Shown in pieces: positions 6,025 to 14,462 of a DNA stretch of 17,053 bases. The stretch covers positions 1 through 17,053 of the forward strand of contig DDBL01000187.1 of assembly GCA_002333425.1 (NCBI GenBank), given 5' to 3'. Under the pieces are notes generated by a model, which was given only the letters and a program-made list of their open reading frames with translations, ran no database searches and was not told the DNA's origin. Numbering within the stretch: position 1 is the stretch's first letter; each line of letters begins with the position of its first letter. The position numbers and the translations under genes were made by a program. The DNA is from Leptospiraceae bacterium UBA2033 (GTDB lineage Bacteria > Spirochaetota > Leptospiria > Leptospirales > Leptospiraceae).

Positions 6025-7368
6025 ATGGTAACCGTAACATCTAAACCCAAATACTCAGCTACATTCCAATGTATAAACCCCGATTGTAAATCCGAATATG
6101 AACTCCAAGAAATCATATACCTCTGCCGAAAATGCGGAGACCTTTTACAAGTAAAACATGATATTCATGAATTAAAAAAGACTTCCGCCGAAGAATGGAA
6201 AAATCTTTTCGATGACAGACTTAAAGACGTTCGTTTTCCGAACCAATCAGGTATCTGGAATAAACGAGAGTGGGTTTTGCCAGCTATGCGTGAGGAAAAT
6301 ATCATTAGCTCTGGCGAAGGTAATACTCATCTCTACGAAGCCAAACGTCTTGCGAAAGAACTCAATCTATCCAATCTCTACATCAAACAATGTGGTGTCT
6401 CTCACACAGGTTCGTTCAAAGACTTAGGGATGACAGTTCTAGTCAGCCACGTAAACCAACTCATCGCAGACGGAGTTAAAATCAAAGCTGTTGCCTGTGC
6501 GAGTACGGGCGATACTTCGGCTGCACTTGCCTCTTATGCGGCTAAGGCTGGTATACCTACAATCGTTTTTTTACCTGCCAACAAAGTTTCGAATGCCCAA
6601 CTCATCCAACCAGTTTCCAATGGAGCGAAAGTAATTTCTCTCGACACCGACTTTGATGGTTGTATGAAAATCGTCCAAGAAGTTTCTAGAGAAGCGGGAA
6701 TTTATCTAGCCAACTCCATGAACTCTCTTCGTATAGAAGGTCAAAAAACAATCTCAGCCGAAATCGTACAACAGCTTGGTTGGGAAGTTCCCGATTGGAT
6801 TGTAATTCCTGGGGGTAATCTTGGTAATGTGTCAGCTCTTGGAAATGGATTTGAAATGTTATTCGAGTTAGGTTTAATCTCGAAGTTACCAAGGATTATC
6901 CTCGCGCAGGCTCATAATGCAAATCCTCTTTACCTGTCTTATTTGAAAGGTTACTCTGAATTTGCCCCTGTTGAAGCGAAGAAAACTTTGGCGTCCGCCA
7001 TTCAAATAGGAAATCCTGTTTCCATCAAAAAAGCAATTCGAGCCCTACAAAAATTTAACGGGATCGTTGAAGAAGCAGACGAACACGAATTAGCCGACGC
7101 TGCAGCCCGTGGAGATTTACATGGTCTCTACAATGATCCTCATACTGGTGTTGCGCTTGCTGCGTTATTTAAACAAATCGAAAAGGGGAATATCAAAAAA
7201 GGGGAGAGTGCAGTTGTTATTTCGACAGCAAACGGTTTAAAATTTACCGAATTTAAAGTTCAATTTCACGCAAACAAAATTGAAAAAATAAATTCAAAAT
7301 TGATTAACTCAATCATTGAGTGTAAAGCAGAAATTAGTTCAGTCATGGATGTAATTAACAAACTTTAA
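6025..7368 (+). CDS. thrC: Threonine synthase
   Basis: The enzyme converts O-phospho-L-homoserine to L-threonine with pyridoxal phosphate, the last step of threonine synthesis. With the start at ATG 6025 it has 447 residues. The frame is also open from a TTG at 5983, but the ATG is preferred because a GAAAG lies 7 bp before it. The N-terminus carries a zinc-ribbon-like set of four cysteines (C16, C21, C34, C37). The PLP lysine is K132 in HTGSFKDLGM. A serine/threonine-rich substrate loop is seen at ACASTGDTSAA, and the phosphate-binding glycine loop at IPGGNLGNVSA. All key elements are intact. It heads a tightly packed plus-strand gene series, with the next gene 9 bp downstream. Confidence 0.95.
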   Translation: MVTVTSKPKYSATFQCINPDCKSEYELQEIIYLCRKCGDLLQVKHDIHELKKTSAEEWKNLFDDRLKDVRFPNQSGIWNKREWVLPAMREENIISSGEGNTHLYEAKRLAKELNLSNLYIKQCGVSHTGSFKDLGMTVLVSHVNQLIADGVKIKAVACASTGDTSAALASYAAKAGIPTIVFLPANKVSNAQLIQPVSNGAKVISLDTDFDGCMKIVQEVSREAGIYLANSMNSLRIEGQKTISAEIVQQLGWEVPDWIVIPGGNLGNVSALGNGFEMLFELGLISKLPRIILAQAHNANPLYLSYLKGYSEFAPVEAKKTLASAIQIGNPVSIKKAIRALQKFNGIVEEADEHELADAAARGDLHGLYNDPHTGVALAALFKQIEKGNIKKGESAVVISTANGLKFTEFKVQFHANKIEKINSKLINSIIECKAEISSVMDVINKL

Positions 7369-7377
7369 GATTATTCT

Positions 7378-8118
7378 ATGGAAAACACCGAGAACGAAAG
7401 TCCAGACGTAAATTACGATGAACACCTTGTAAGTGATTTGTTCAAACAAAAAGTCACTCAGGGCATTGACAAAGATAAAACCATTTCCCTAATTACGTAT
7501 GTTCTCGGTGAAACAGGAGAGGCTAAACTCAAATTTATCATTAAATCTCTTCTAAAAAAATACGGCAAAGTTGATCTGATGGATTTGCTTTATACTTGTG
7601 CGAAAGAATTAATTGTAAATTCAACAAAAGCTGCAATTAAAAGACTTGCGTTTAAGGAAATGGGAATTGATCCGAGTGATGAACTTGAATACGAAAATTT
7701 TATGCATTCATTCAAAGAAAATCTCACTGATAAAAAATTTCCTTATTATCATGCAAAAATGAAAGAGAATGGCTTTTATATTAAAGTGAAGTTTTTCTAT
7801 GATCACAAAAAAATAATTCTACGTATCATTAATAATTTTCCTCTCCTTGAAAAAGAGGAAGAAAGAATTCGAGAGAAATTTATAAAAGCAAAAAAGTATG
7901 ACAACTTGTTTGAATTTTATATTGACCACGGAGACAATACGGAGGGAGCTGGGATGGGAATTACTATGGTTGAAATCCTACTTGCACAAAGTGGATTTGA
8001 TAGACATGTTTTTACGATTTATTCCTCTAAAATTAAACGTGAAACCGTAGCTAAAGTAGAATTACCCATGCATCCAGAACATGTCCCTATTAGGCATGGA
8101 TTTAATGCAGGGCACTAG
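7378..8118 (+). CDS. GHKL-type (HATPase) ATP-binding protein
   Basis: This 246-residue soluble protein appears to have a histidine-kinase-like ATPase fold without a phospho-acceptor domain. An N-box-like segment is KELIVNSTKAAIKRL with N81. A G-box-like segment is EGAGMGITMVEIL (189-201), and the last strand is near the C-terminus. The DxG motif expected between them is not canonical; NNFP (151-154) stands near that place. No HisKA helix, transmembrane segment or receiver domain is seen. It could bind ATP in a regulatory role, as anti-sigma kinases do, but the target is unknown. It lies 9 bp after thrC and 38 bp before the next gene, so co-transcription is likely. Confidence 0.7.
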   Translation: MENTENESPDVNYDEHLVSDLFKQKVTQGIDKDKTISLITYVLGETGEAKLKFIIKSLLKKYGKVDLMDLLYTCAKELIVNSTKAAIKRLAFKEMGIDPSDELEYENFMHSFKENLTDKKFPYYHAKMKENGFYIKVKFFYDHKKIILRIINNFPLLEKEEERIREKFIKAKKYDNLFEFYIDHGDNTEGAGMGITMVEILLAQSGFDRHVFTIYSSKIKRETVAKVELPMHPEHVPIRHGFNAGH

Positions 8119-8156
8119 AAAAATATTCCGATATATCAAATGTAAAGGCTAATAAC

Positions 8157-9236
8157 ATGTCCTCTGAAAACGATATTCAAAAAGAACAAAACGAACTAAT
8201 AACAATGGCACTCGAATCAGTTTCCTCGGATGATGATGCAAATCTTTTGCTTGAGGGAAAATTAGTAGACGCTCTACTTATCAAAGCCTCTGTTCAGGTA
8301 GAGAATCGAAATGGTGTTATGATATTTTTATTTTCTCTGGCAAAGGGTGATTTGCTCCAAGTATACTCTGCCTTTGGAAATTCTCCTTTATTAAACAGGA
8401 TTAGAACTTTTGAAAACGTTTCTCAGTTTTTATTAGATTTGATAGACGCAATCAAAGCTGGTGGAATTGAAAGAGCGCTTTCTGATAGAATTGGTAGAGT
8501 AATGTACAAAGGACTTGATAGACAAACGATACTTTCCGAATTTCCAAAAATCGAAAAGAAAGACTACTCTAATATCTGTGAAATTATTCAGCTAGTAATT
8601 AATACAGAATTAAAAATCAAAACTGCCAAAATTCAATTGGATGTAGAAAAAATCTCTAGCCTAAAATTTAGGGTAAATAACCCATTAGCCTCAGTTTACA
8701 CTCCTATTTCTAATCCTTACACGGAAGCCAAAAAATCAGCACCTATAGTAGTCGCGCCTGAAAATAATGTTTCACAAGAAAAAGCCAAGGCTGAAAATTT
8801 AATTAACGACGTACAAAAGAATTATAAAAAAGTTTTAATGTGTAAAACAGTAGTTGCTCCTGTTGCAGGAATTGATTTTGAAAATCTCAAAGAAAATATG
8901 AAACTTCTTTTTGTACTTCCCTTTCAAACCAAAGAAGAAATTGCTATCGCAAAAAGTGTGGGTGCCGTTGCGAAAGATGGAACGAATAAACCAATCACAG
9001 GAGAATTTTTAAAAATCGTTACTGGTGGAAAAAACGAATACCATATTTTTGCGAAAGGACCTAATGGAACTTTGTTACGTGCTTTTGAAGAAAGACCAGT
9101 CAAACTAGCAGTCTCTAAAAAAACATCACAAACCTCAAAAAAAGACGAACACTCCGAGTTAGGAAAGATGATGAGTATAATCGTTGGTATCCTCTTGGTG
9201 CTTGTGATTATTTTATTTTTTATGTATTTAGCCTAA
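8157..9236 (+). CDS. Tail-anchored protein of unknown function
   Basis: The protein has 359 residues. I recognise no catalytic domain. The N-terminal part (about 1-170) is mainly helical and acidic, the middle (about 170-235) is loosely structured and rich in P, N and K, and residues about 235-310 look like a compact alpha/beta region. The C-terminus ends in a single hydrophobic segment (about residues 338-358, IIVGILLVLVIILFFMYL) with almost nothing after it, and there is no N-terminal signal peptide. That fits a cytoplasmic protein anchored by its tail. A good ribosome binding site (aaagg at 8144-8148) stands 8 bp before the ATG. The next gene begins 3 bp later. Confidence 0.75.
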   Translation: MSSENDIQKEQNELITMALESVSSDDDANLLLEGKLVDALLIKASVQVENRNGVMIFLFSLAKGDLLQVYSAFGNSPLLNRIRTFENVSQFLLDLIDAIKAGGIERALSDRIGRVMYKGLDRQTILSEFPKIEKKDYSNICEIIQLVINTELKIKTAKIQLDVEKISSLKFRVNNPLASVYTPISNPYTEAKKSAPIVVAPENNVSQEKAKAENLINDVQKNYKKVLMCKTVVAPVAGIDFENLKENMKLLFVLPFQTKEEIAIAKSVGAVAKDGTNKPITGEFLKIVTGGKNEYHIFAKGPNGTLLRAFEERPVKLAVSKKTSQTSKKDEHSELGKMMSIIVGILLVLVIILFFMYLA

Positions 9237-9239
9237 GAA

Positions 9240-9638
9240 ATGTTTATGGTAGTAAATCTATTTTCTTATTTTCAATTTAACTCTACACAAATTCCTAAAC
9301 TTTTGTTTTTGTTTTTAGTGTTATCATTTGGGTGCAAAAAAAATCCTCAGTTACAGAAGATGAAAGAAGCAATCCAAAAAAATGACTACATGACAATTGC
9401 AACACTCTGCTCCGAATACAAATTCGAAGAATACAAATCAGAATGTGAATCCAGTTTAGCTAAATCGGAAGAAGAAATTCAAGAAATTATTTCAAAGAAA
9501 CAAGAACTTCCTTTTATGAAATTTATTTTGGAACCAGAAAAAAGTATTAAAATCCAAGAATTGCTAAAAACTAATATTGAGTTCGGAATTAAATACAGAG
9601 CAATTTGGAATGAAACTGCCGAATTATATAAAGAATAA
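9240..9638 (+). CDS. Small putative lipoprotein
   Basis: This 132-residue protein has a hydrophobic stretch LLFLFLVLSFGC ending at C32. That resembles a spirochaete-type lipobox, which is looser than the usual LxxC. The rest is a charged helical domain, with a second pair of cysteines (CSEYKFEEYKSEC). The signal's n-region is long when translation begins at 9240. A start at the ATG at 9246 would shorten it by two residues, and no ribosome binding site decides between them. It is likely an outer- or inner-membrane lipoprotein of unknown role. It is tightly packed between the tail-anchored protein (3 bp) and the Fur-family gene (2 bp). Confidence 0.7.
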   Translation: MFMVVNLFSYFQFNSTQIPKLLFLFLVLSFGCKKNPQLQKMKEAIQKNDYMTIATLCSEYKFEEYKSECESSLAKSEEEIQEIISKKQELPFMKFILEPEKSIKIQELLKTNIEFGIKYRAIWNETAELYKE

Positions 9639-9640
9639 CC

Positions 9641-10057
9641 ATGGTAAAAGCTGACGAATTAAAGGACATATTGCACAGAGCTGATCTAAAAATTACGAGA
9701 AGCCGCTTAGAAGTGCTCAAAATCCTATACAATTCCCAAAAACCAATCACCCACACCTATATCATGGACCATCTTCCCGAAAAAGACAACTGGGATCGAG
9801 TGACTATTTACAGAACACTCTCCGAATTCACCGAAAAAAAAATTATTAAATCCTTGCCTTCTAGCGAAAGAGTCACATATTTTGAAATTAAAAATGAAAC
9901 CAGCCCTGAACACAGTCATCTAGTATGCGATTCATGCGGGAAAATGGAATGTTTCGATGAAGATTCATATAAATTTCAATTTAAGAAAAATGTGCAAGAC
10001 TTTCGAGTAAGGTCTTTAGAAATAATCATTAGAGGTCTTTGTAAAAATTGTCAGTAA
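9641..10057 (+). CDS. Fur-family transcriptional regulator
   Basis: This 138-residue protein has a winged-helix DNA-binding domain (about 10-85, recognition helix near DRVTIYRTLSEF at 52-63) followed by the Fur dimerisation domain. The structural zinc cysteines C96-x2-C99 and C134-x2-C137 are both present. A reduced HSH motif (91-93) stands where Fur proteins have the HHHH regulatory-metal ligands. Which metal or peroxide signal it senses (Fur, Zur or PerR type) cannot be told from sequence alone. It lies 2 bp after the lipoprotein gene and its end overlaps the next frame by 10 bp, so its expression is probably tied to the operon. Confidence 0.9.
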   Translation: MVKADELKDILHRADLKITRSRLEVLKILYNSQKPITHTYIMDHLPEKDNWDRVTIYRTLSEFTEKKIIKSLPSSERVTYFEIKNETSPEHSHLVCDSCGKMECFDEDSYKFQFKKNVQDFRVRSLEIIIRGLCKNCQ

Positions 10058-10329
10058 AAGTTGAAAAAGTCATTAAGATAAAAAAGTGGACTTCCACTAT
10101 TTGCAACTCTAATGAAAAAAGAGTGAAAGACTGTTTAAAAGAAATTCTTCCCAAGTACAAAACCATTCAATGGGATGAAGAAAAATTTCTAAACTTTTAT
10201 ATTGCAGTGCTTAACTCTCTGCCAGCAAGATACAAACAAAAAAATTCAATTGAACTAAATGGAAAAATTAAAAAACAAGTTTTGTTGGATGCTATCTCCG
10301 ACAAACTCGATGAACTTGCTTCTCTCTAA
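10048..10329 (+). CDS. Small protein, possibly ComFB-like
   Basis: This 93-residue protein begins at TTG (10048-10050), overlapping the last 10 bases of the Fur-family gene. Its stop (10327-10329) overlaps the next ATG by one base, so translational coupling on both sides is likely. The core (residues about 25-70: VKDCLKEILPKY, FYIAVLNSLPARY) resembles the late-competence ComFB family, a short helical domain with an LNxLPxRY signature. The resemblance is based on remembered motifs and is moderate. No cysteine-rich metal motif as in some ComFB proteins is visible. Function is unknown. Confidence 0.5.
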   Translation: MSVKVEKVIKIKKWTSTICNSNEKRVKDCLKEILPKYKTIQWDEEKFLNFYIAVLNSLPARYKQKNSIELNGKIKKQVLLDAISDKLDELASL

Positions 10330-11624
10330 TGCTAAACGCAACCCAACTCATCAATCAAATTCCAGAAAATGACAAAAAAGACTTAGAGTTTATCTCAAGT
10401 AAAATCAAAGAATCTGGTCACGAATCCTATTTAATCGGCGGCTCTGTGCGCGATTTAATTCTAGGAAAAAAACCACACGAGTATGATTTAACTACTTCTT
10501 CACATCCAGAACATGTCAAAAAACTTTTTAAAAGAGTGATAGAAACAGGAATCCAACACGGAACGGTTACTGTAATGTTAGCCGACAACGCTTATGAAAT
10601 AACCACATTTCGTAAAGACATAGATTACACTGATGGACGGCGACCGGATAAAATTGAATTTGGAGCAAGTCTATCGGAGGATATGAAAAGGCGTGATTTT
10701 ACAATGAATGCAATTGCACTTAATATCCTTTCTGGAAAAATGATAGATGAAAACAATGGAATTGCGGATATTCAAAATAAGCTCATTCGCACAATTGGAA
10801 ATCCATTGGAAAGATTTGGAGAAGATGGATTGCGACCAATTCGCGCTATCCGCTTTCAATCTACTTTAAATTTTCAGATTGAAAGCGAAACCTATAAAGC
10901 AATTTTTTTAACTAGACATATCACAGAAAAAATTTCCCGAGAAAGATTCCATGATGAGCTAAATAAAATTCTAAACTCACAAAATGCATTCATCGGTTTA
11001 TACGAACTTTATAAAAATCAAATCTTCGAACTTTTTACAAACGAAATATTTACAAAAAATCTAAATTTAGAATTACTAAAAAACATCGACAAACTAGAAG
11101 TATCCCCACTTGGATTACGTCTTGCATTTTTACTTAATCTACTACTAGAGGATAATGACAAACTGAGTAAGGCAGAAGTAATTCTAAAAGACTTCCGTTA
11201 TTCTAAAAGTAACTCTAAAGATGCCCTATTTTATTTGGAGTTATTCAATGATAACTACAACATTGAAAATATGAGTGTAATCGAAATTAGAAAATTTCTT
11301 TCTAAAATAGTATCCTACACAGGAAAAAGAGAAATAGAGCTAATACTAAAAGGATTTTTAAGTTACATTAGAATTTTTTCAGACAAAATTCAATTTCAAA
11401 ATTTTGAGAATACAATTTCTGACATACTAAATTCAAATAGCCCATTAACCCTAAAAGAACTAGCAGTGAACGGAAATAAAATCATAGAAAAGTTTCCAGA
11501 AATAGATAAACGAAAATTAGGATTTATCCTGCAAGGTATATTGAAACAAATTCTAGAAGACCCTGAACTCAACGAAGAGGAAAAAATTTTCCGATTGATA
11601 GAAACAAATAAATTCACTCTCTAA
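10329..11624 (+). CDS. CCA-adding enzyme / poly(A) polymerase family nucleotidyltransferase
   Basis: This 431-residue class II nucleotidyltransferase adds CCA to tRNA 3' ends, or poly(A) to RNA. The conserved motifs are GGSVRDLILG (37-46), the metal-binding pair around EYDLTT (E51, D53), RRDFTMNAIA (121-130) and ERFGEDGLRPIRAIRF (161-176). The first metal ligand, usually Asp in the DxD pair, is Glu here. The C-terminal half (200-431) is helical, as in the family. Sequence alone does not separate CCA-adding from poly(A) enzymes, so no symbol is given. It starts at the ATG overlapping the preceding stop by one base. The next gene begins 10 bp after its stop. Confidence 0.9.
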   Translation: MLNATQLINQIPENDKKDLEFISSKIKESGHESYLIGGSVRDLILGKKPHEYDLTTSSHPEHVKKLFKRVIETGIQHGTVTVMLADNAYEITTFRKDIDYTDGRRPDKIEFGASLSEDMKRRDFTMNAIALNILSGKMIDENNGIADIQNKLIRTIGNPLERFGEDGLRPIRAIRFQSTLNFQIESETYKAIFLTRHITEKISRERFHDELNKILNSQNAFIGLYELYKNQIFELFTNEIFTKNLNLELLKNIDKLEVSPLGLRLAFLLNLLLEDNDKLSKAEVILKDFRYSKSNSKDALFYLELFNDNYNIENMSVIEIRKFLSKIVSYTGKREIELILKGFLSYIRIFSDKIQFQNFENTISDILNSNSPLTLKELAVNGNKIIEKFPEIDKRKLGFILQGILKQILEDPELNEEEKIFRLIETNKFTL

Positions 11625-11634
11625 GGTATAAATT

Positions 11635-12966
11635 TTGACACACGAAAAAATTCATACTAAATTCATAGACTTGCTACTACCTGGAATTAAAAATACATTT
11701 CAGGATGAATTTTCCAGACAAACATTAATCAACGAAATGAAGCGGGTAACAATCATTTCTCTCTTAGTTTCTTTGATTCTATCAATCCAAGTATTCATCT
11801 ATTTTTTTACTAATAATTTACTTTTTCAAAAATATCCAAACATAAAAGAAGGGATGAAATTTTCTTTTATATTACTTGGTATTTTTTTAATTTACGAACT
11901 TTTAGTAAGAAAAGCATTTTCCCTATTCATCGAAAGAAAAAAACAACCTCCAGAAATTATTCGTTATCTAAATGCTCTTATTGAAACAATGCTCCCTACC
12001 CTAGGAATGATTCTTTTAGGAATTTTTCAAAGTCCTACTGATGCAATTCTTTCTCCTATCACTTTAGTTTATTTCTTTTTTATTATGTTATCCACTCTGA
12101 GGTTAAATTTCAAACTTTCTATGTTTACTGCATTTATTGCGGCTACTGAATATTTAACCCTTGCACTTTATTATTACAAAACGAATCAAATCAAAAATGT
12201 AGACCTAATTTCAGTAGAGTTACCTTTAATTATTCTAAGAGCATTTTTTTACTTAATTGGTGGAGCAATAGCAGGATTAGTTGCATTACAAATCAAAGAA
12301 GGATTTTTAAAATCAATAGCAAATATAGAAGAGCGAAAACAACTCATGAATGTTTTTGGACAACATGTCTCTCCAGAGGTTGTAGACAAACTGCTCAACC
12401 AAAATGTAGAAATTGAAAGTGAAATAAAACATGTATGTGTTATGTTTTTAGACATTCGCAATTTTACTTCATTTTCAGAAAATAAAAGTCCTGTAGAAGT
12501 TGTTAATTTTTTGAATACTCTTTTTGAATTTATGATAGAGATTATTAATCGCAATAACGGAATTGTAAATAAATTTTTAGGAGATGGTTTTATGGCAGTT
12601 TTTGGCGCACCCTTTAGTAACGGCAAAGATTGTTTAAACGCTGTGCAAGCATCCAAAGAAATTTTAGAAAAAATACAAGAATACAATCAAACTCAAAAAA
12701 TTCCACCTACAAAAATTGGAATCGGATTACATTCAGGTGATGCCGTGACTGGAAATGTAGGATCTGATTTACGAAAAGAATATACTGTCATAGGAGATGT
12801 TGTAAACTTAGCCTCAAGAATCGAGCAGCTAACCAAACAATACTCGGAACAAATTCTATTTTCAGAAGACGTAATTTCAAAAATTGAAGGTTTTGAAATT
12901 AAAGAGATTGATACTGTAATAGTCAAAGGTCGCGTAACTCCAGTAAAGATCTATAGCTTACTTTAA
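11635..12966 (+). CDS. Membrane-bound class III adenylate/guanylate cyclase
   Basis: This 443-residue protein has an N-terminal region with about six membrane segments (roughly 38-59, 76-92, 113-131, 139-158, 163-181, 193-219), and then a cytoplasmic class III cyclase domain. FGQHVSPEVVDKLL (241-254) leads into it. The catalytic residues seen are D273 in FLDIRNF, K313 and D317 in NKFLGDG, D388 in VIGDVVNLASR, N391 and R395. With all of these present it should be active. The lysine at 313 followed by FLGD favours ATP over GTP, giving cAMP. It starts at TTG (11635), 10 bp after the CCA-type gene, with aagg nearby. The signal sensed by the membrane part is not evident. Confidence 0.88.
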   Translation: MTHEKIHTKFIDLLLPGIKNTFQDEFSRQTLINEMKRVTIISLLVSLILSIQVFIYFFTNNLLFQKYPNIKEGMKFSFILLGIFLIYELLVRKAFSLFIERKKQPPEIIRYLNALIETMLPTLGMILLGIFQSPTDAILSPITLVYFFFIMLSTLRLNFKLSMFTAFIAATEYLTLALYYYKTNQIKNVDLISVELPLIILRAFFYLIGGAIAGLVALQIKEGFLKSIANIEERKQLMNVFGQHVSPEVVDKLLNQNVEIESEIKHVCVMFLDIRNFTSFSENKSPVEVVNFLNTLFEFMIEIINRNNGIVNKFLGDGFMAVFGAPFSNGKDCLNAVQASKEILEKIQEYNQTQKIPPTKIGIGLHSGDAVTGNVGSDLRKEYTVIGDVVNLASRIEQLTKQYSEQILFSEDVISKIEGFEIKEIDTVIVKGRVTPVKIYSLL

Positions 12967-13027
12967 AAAACTATTGCCTCGATTTACTGATAATAAAAAA
13001 TGAATACACAAATGAGCCAAATCAATC

Positions 13028-13732
13028 ATGAATAAACTATCAATATTTTTAATTACCTCGCTTACTTTTTTTTTCACTTATTGTAATACTGAAAATCAGA
13101 TGAAATACCCAAATGGAGTTCCGACGGATGCAAAGTTTGATCGCAAGAAAAATATATTCACATTAGTGAAAGATCAGCACGAATACACTTGGTACGAATC
13201 AGGGCAATTATACTCAGATTGTGCATTGAATACAATCGGCATCCGACATGGAGAATGTAATTATTTTTTTGAGGCAAATGGTAAACCACTTAGCAAAGGT
13301 AGTTTCGTAAATTCTCTAAAAGATGGACTTTGGTATTGGTATTTTCCAAATGGAAATATCTATTACAAACAATACTTCAATCACGCAAAACGTAGAACTG
13401 ACTTTTGGATGGAGACGAACCTTCTTGGAAACGAACATGGTTCTTACGAACGTTACTATGAAAATGGAAAACTAGAAGAACGAGGTGAATACGATACGGG
13501 ATATAAGACCGGAAAGTGGGAGAAATTTTATCGAAGCGGACAATTGGAATTTGCCGGTAGTTATTTACGCGACAATAAAGTAGGATCTTGGAAATTCTAT
13601 TACCCAAATGGAAAACTTGAAGCTGAGGAAAATTTTACAGCAAAGTCTGAATTTGTAAGTCGTGTTACTTATTTTCCAAATGGAAGTTTAAACTGCCAGA
13701 ACTTTAAAGATACAGCATTAGAGTGTAGATAA
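13028..13732 (+). CDS. MORN-repeat lipoprotein
   Basis: This 234-residue protein has a signal peptide ending in a loose lipobox (FFTYC, C19). At least five MORN-variant repeats follow, with the recurring pattern YxNGxLxxxGxY seen at YESGQLYSD, ANGKPLSKGSF, FPNGNIYYKQYF, ENGKLEERGEY, RSGQLEFAGSY and PNGKLEAEENF. This repeat type occurs in exported proteins and in YwqK-type antitoxins. A lipid anchor on the outer membrane or the periplasmic face is likely. Its role is unknown. It begins 61 bp after the cyclase and may have its own promoter. It ends just before a short caccgat repeat array. The ATG at 13028 is preferred because it gives a complete signal peptide. Confidence 0.85.
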   Translation: MNKLSIFLITSLTFFFTYCNTENQMKYPNGVPTDAKFDRKKNIFTLVKDQHEYTWYESGQLYSDCALNTIGIRHGECNYFFEANGKPLSKGSFVNSLKDGLWYWYFPNGNIYYKQYFNHAKRRTDFWMETNLLGNEHGSYERYYENGKLEERGEYDTGYKTGKWEKFYRSGQLEFAGSYLRDNKVGSWKFYYPNGKLEAEENFTAKSEFVSRVTYFPNGSLNCQNFKDTALECR

Positions 13733-13767
13733 CGTAAGCTCGACATAAGAAAACATTCAAAGATTAC

Positions 13768-13825
13768 CACCGATTACACCGATGGACACCGATAAAAAAC
13801 CAAGAAATTAAAGCCATCGGTGGTG
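13768..13825. repeat. caccgat repeats with an inverted partner
   Basis: The unit caccgat occurs at 13768-13774, 13777-13783 and 13787-13793. About 20 bp later ccatcggtggtg (13814-13825) is the inverted form, complementary to accaccgat at the left end. A stem of about nine bases with a 40-nt loop is possible between the convergent MORN and EF-hand genes. No T tract follows on either strand to mark an intrinsic terminator. The sequence is unlike the ctctgtgaactctg repeats in the left block. Confidence 0.65.
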
Positions 13826-13868
13826 AAAAAATTCTTACATCGAATTTACGTTTTTTTAGGAAAAAGAT

Positions 13869-14261
13869 TTATTTCTTGTCTGACTCTTTGTCTTTGTCGT
13901 CTTCTTTATCCTTATCTTCGTCTTTATCGTCCTTATCCTCTTCTTTATCTTTGTTCTTGTCTTTATTTTTGCCTTTCCCTTTTCCTTTTCCCTTGTTTAC
14001 ATCTTTTCCTTTCCCTTTTTCTTTATGGAAAGTTTGAATTTCAGCTACAGAAAGAGAACCATCTGCGTCTTTGTCCATTTCAGTGAATTTAGATTCGTGA
14101 AATTTTTGCCACTCTTCTTTGGAAATTTTTCCATCGTTATCTGCATCTATTTTTTTGAAATGTTCTTTGCCCATATGACCTTTACCTTTATGGTCATGCG
14201 CCGAAATGCCAAATATCCCCATTAAGGAAATTGCCAAAATTAGAATTAAAAATTGTCTCAT
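13869..14261 (-). CDS. Secreted EF-hand calcium-binding protein with a Lys/Asp tail
   Basis: This 130-residue protein has a signal peptide (1-21, cleavage likely after ISA). Two canonical EF-hand loops follow: D39-A-D-N-D-G-K-I-S-K-E-E50 and D63-K-D-A-D-G-S-L-S-V-A-E74. All six calcium-coordinating positions are acceptable in each, with glutamate at position 12. From residue 81 to the end the protein is almost only K, D, E and G, a low-complexity polar tail. No transmembrane segment or lipobox is seen beyond the signal. It probably binds calcium outside the cytoplasm; a partner is unknown. The gene is convergent with the MORN lipoprotein. The tail makes length differences between strains likely. 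Confidence 0.9.
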   Translation of the reverse strand: MRQFLILILAISLMGIFGISAHDHKGKGHMGKEHFKKIDADNDGKISKEEWQKFHESKFTEMDKDADGSLSVAEIQTFHKEKGKGKDVNKGKGKGKGKNKDKNKDKEEDKDDKDEDKDKEDDKDKESDKK

Positions 14262-14462
14262 GTTTACCTCTTTTGATTAGTATTGTCTTAGTTAGAACTA
14301 GGATTTTGAATTAGGTTCCAAAAAAAATCTTTTTATTAAATTAAACGACATAAAAAATATTGCCACACTTCGATCCTGCTCACAGAATGTAAGAAAACAT
14401 CCAAAAGTATCTGACATTTAAATAAAATTCAAGTTTTTAGTATTTTATTTAAACTAATAAAG

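Noticed and set aside
12249..12686. 145-codon minus-strand frame opposite the cyclase
   Set aside because: The plus-strand cyclase has complete catalytic motifs here; the antisense frame shows none.
13765..13830. Intrinsic terminator between the convergent MORN and EF-hand genes
   Set aside because: The possible stem has a loop of about 40 nt, and no T tract follows on either strand.
13820..14086. 88-codon plus-strand frame rich in Leu, Cys and Tyr
   Set aside because: It is the antisense shadow of the Lys/Asp tail of the EF-hand gene, whose signal peptide and calcium loops make the minus frame clearly real.
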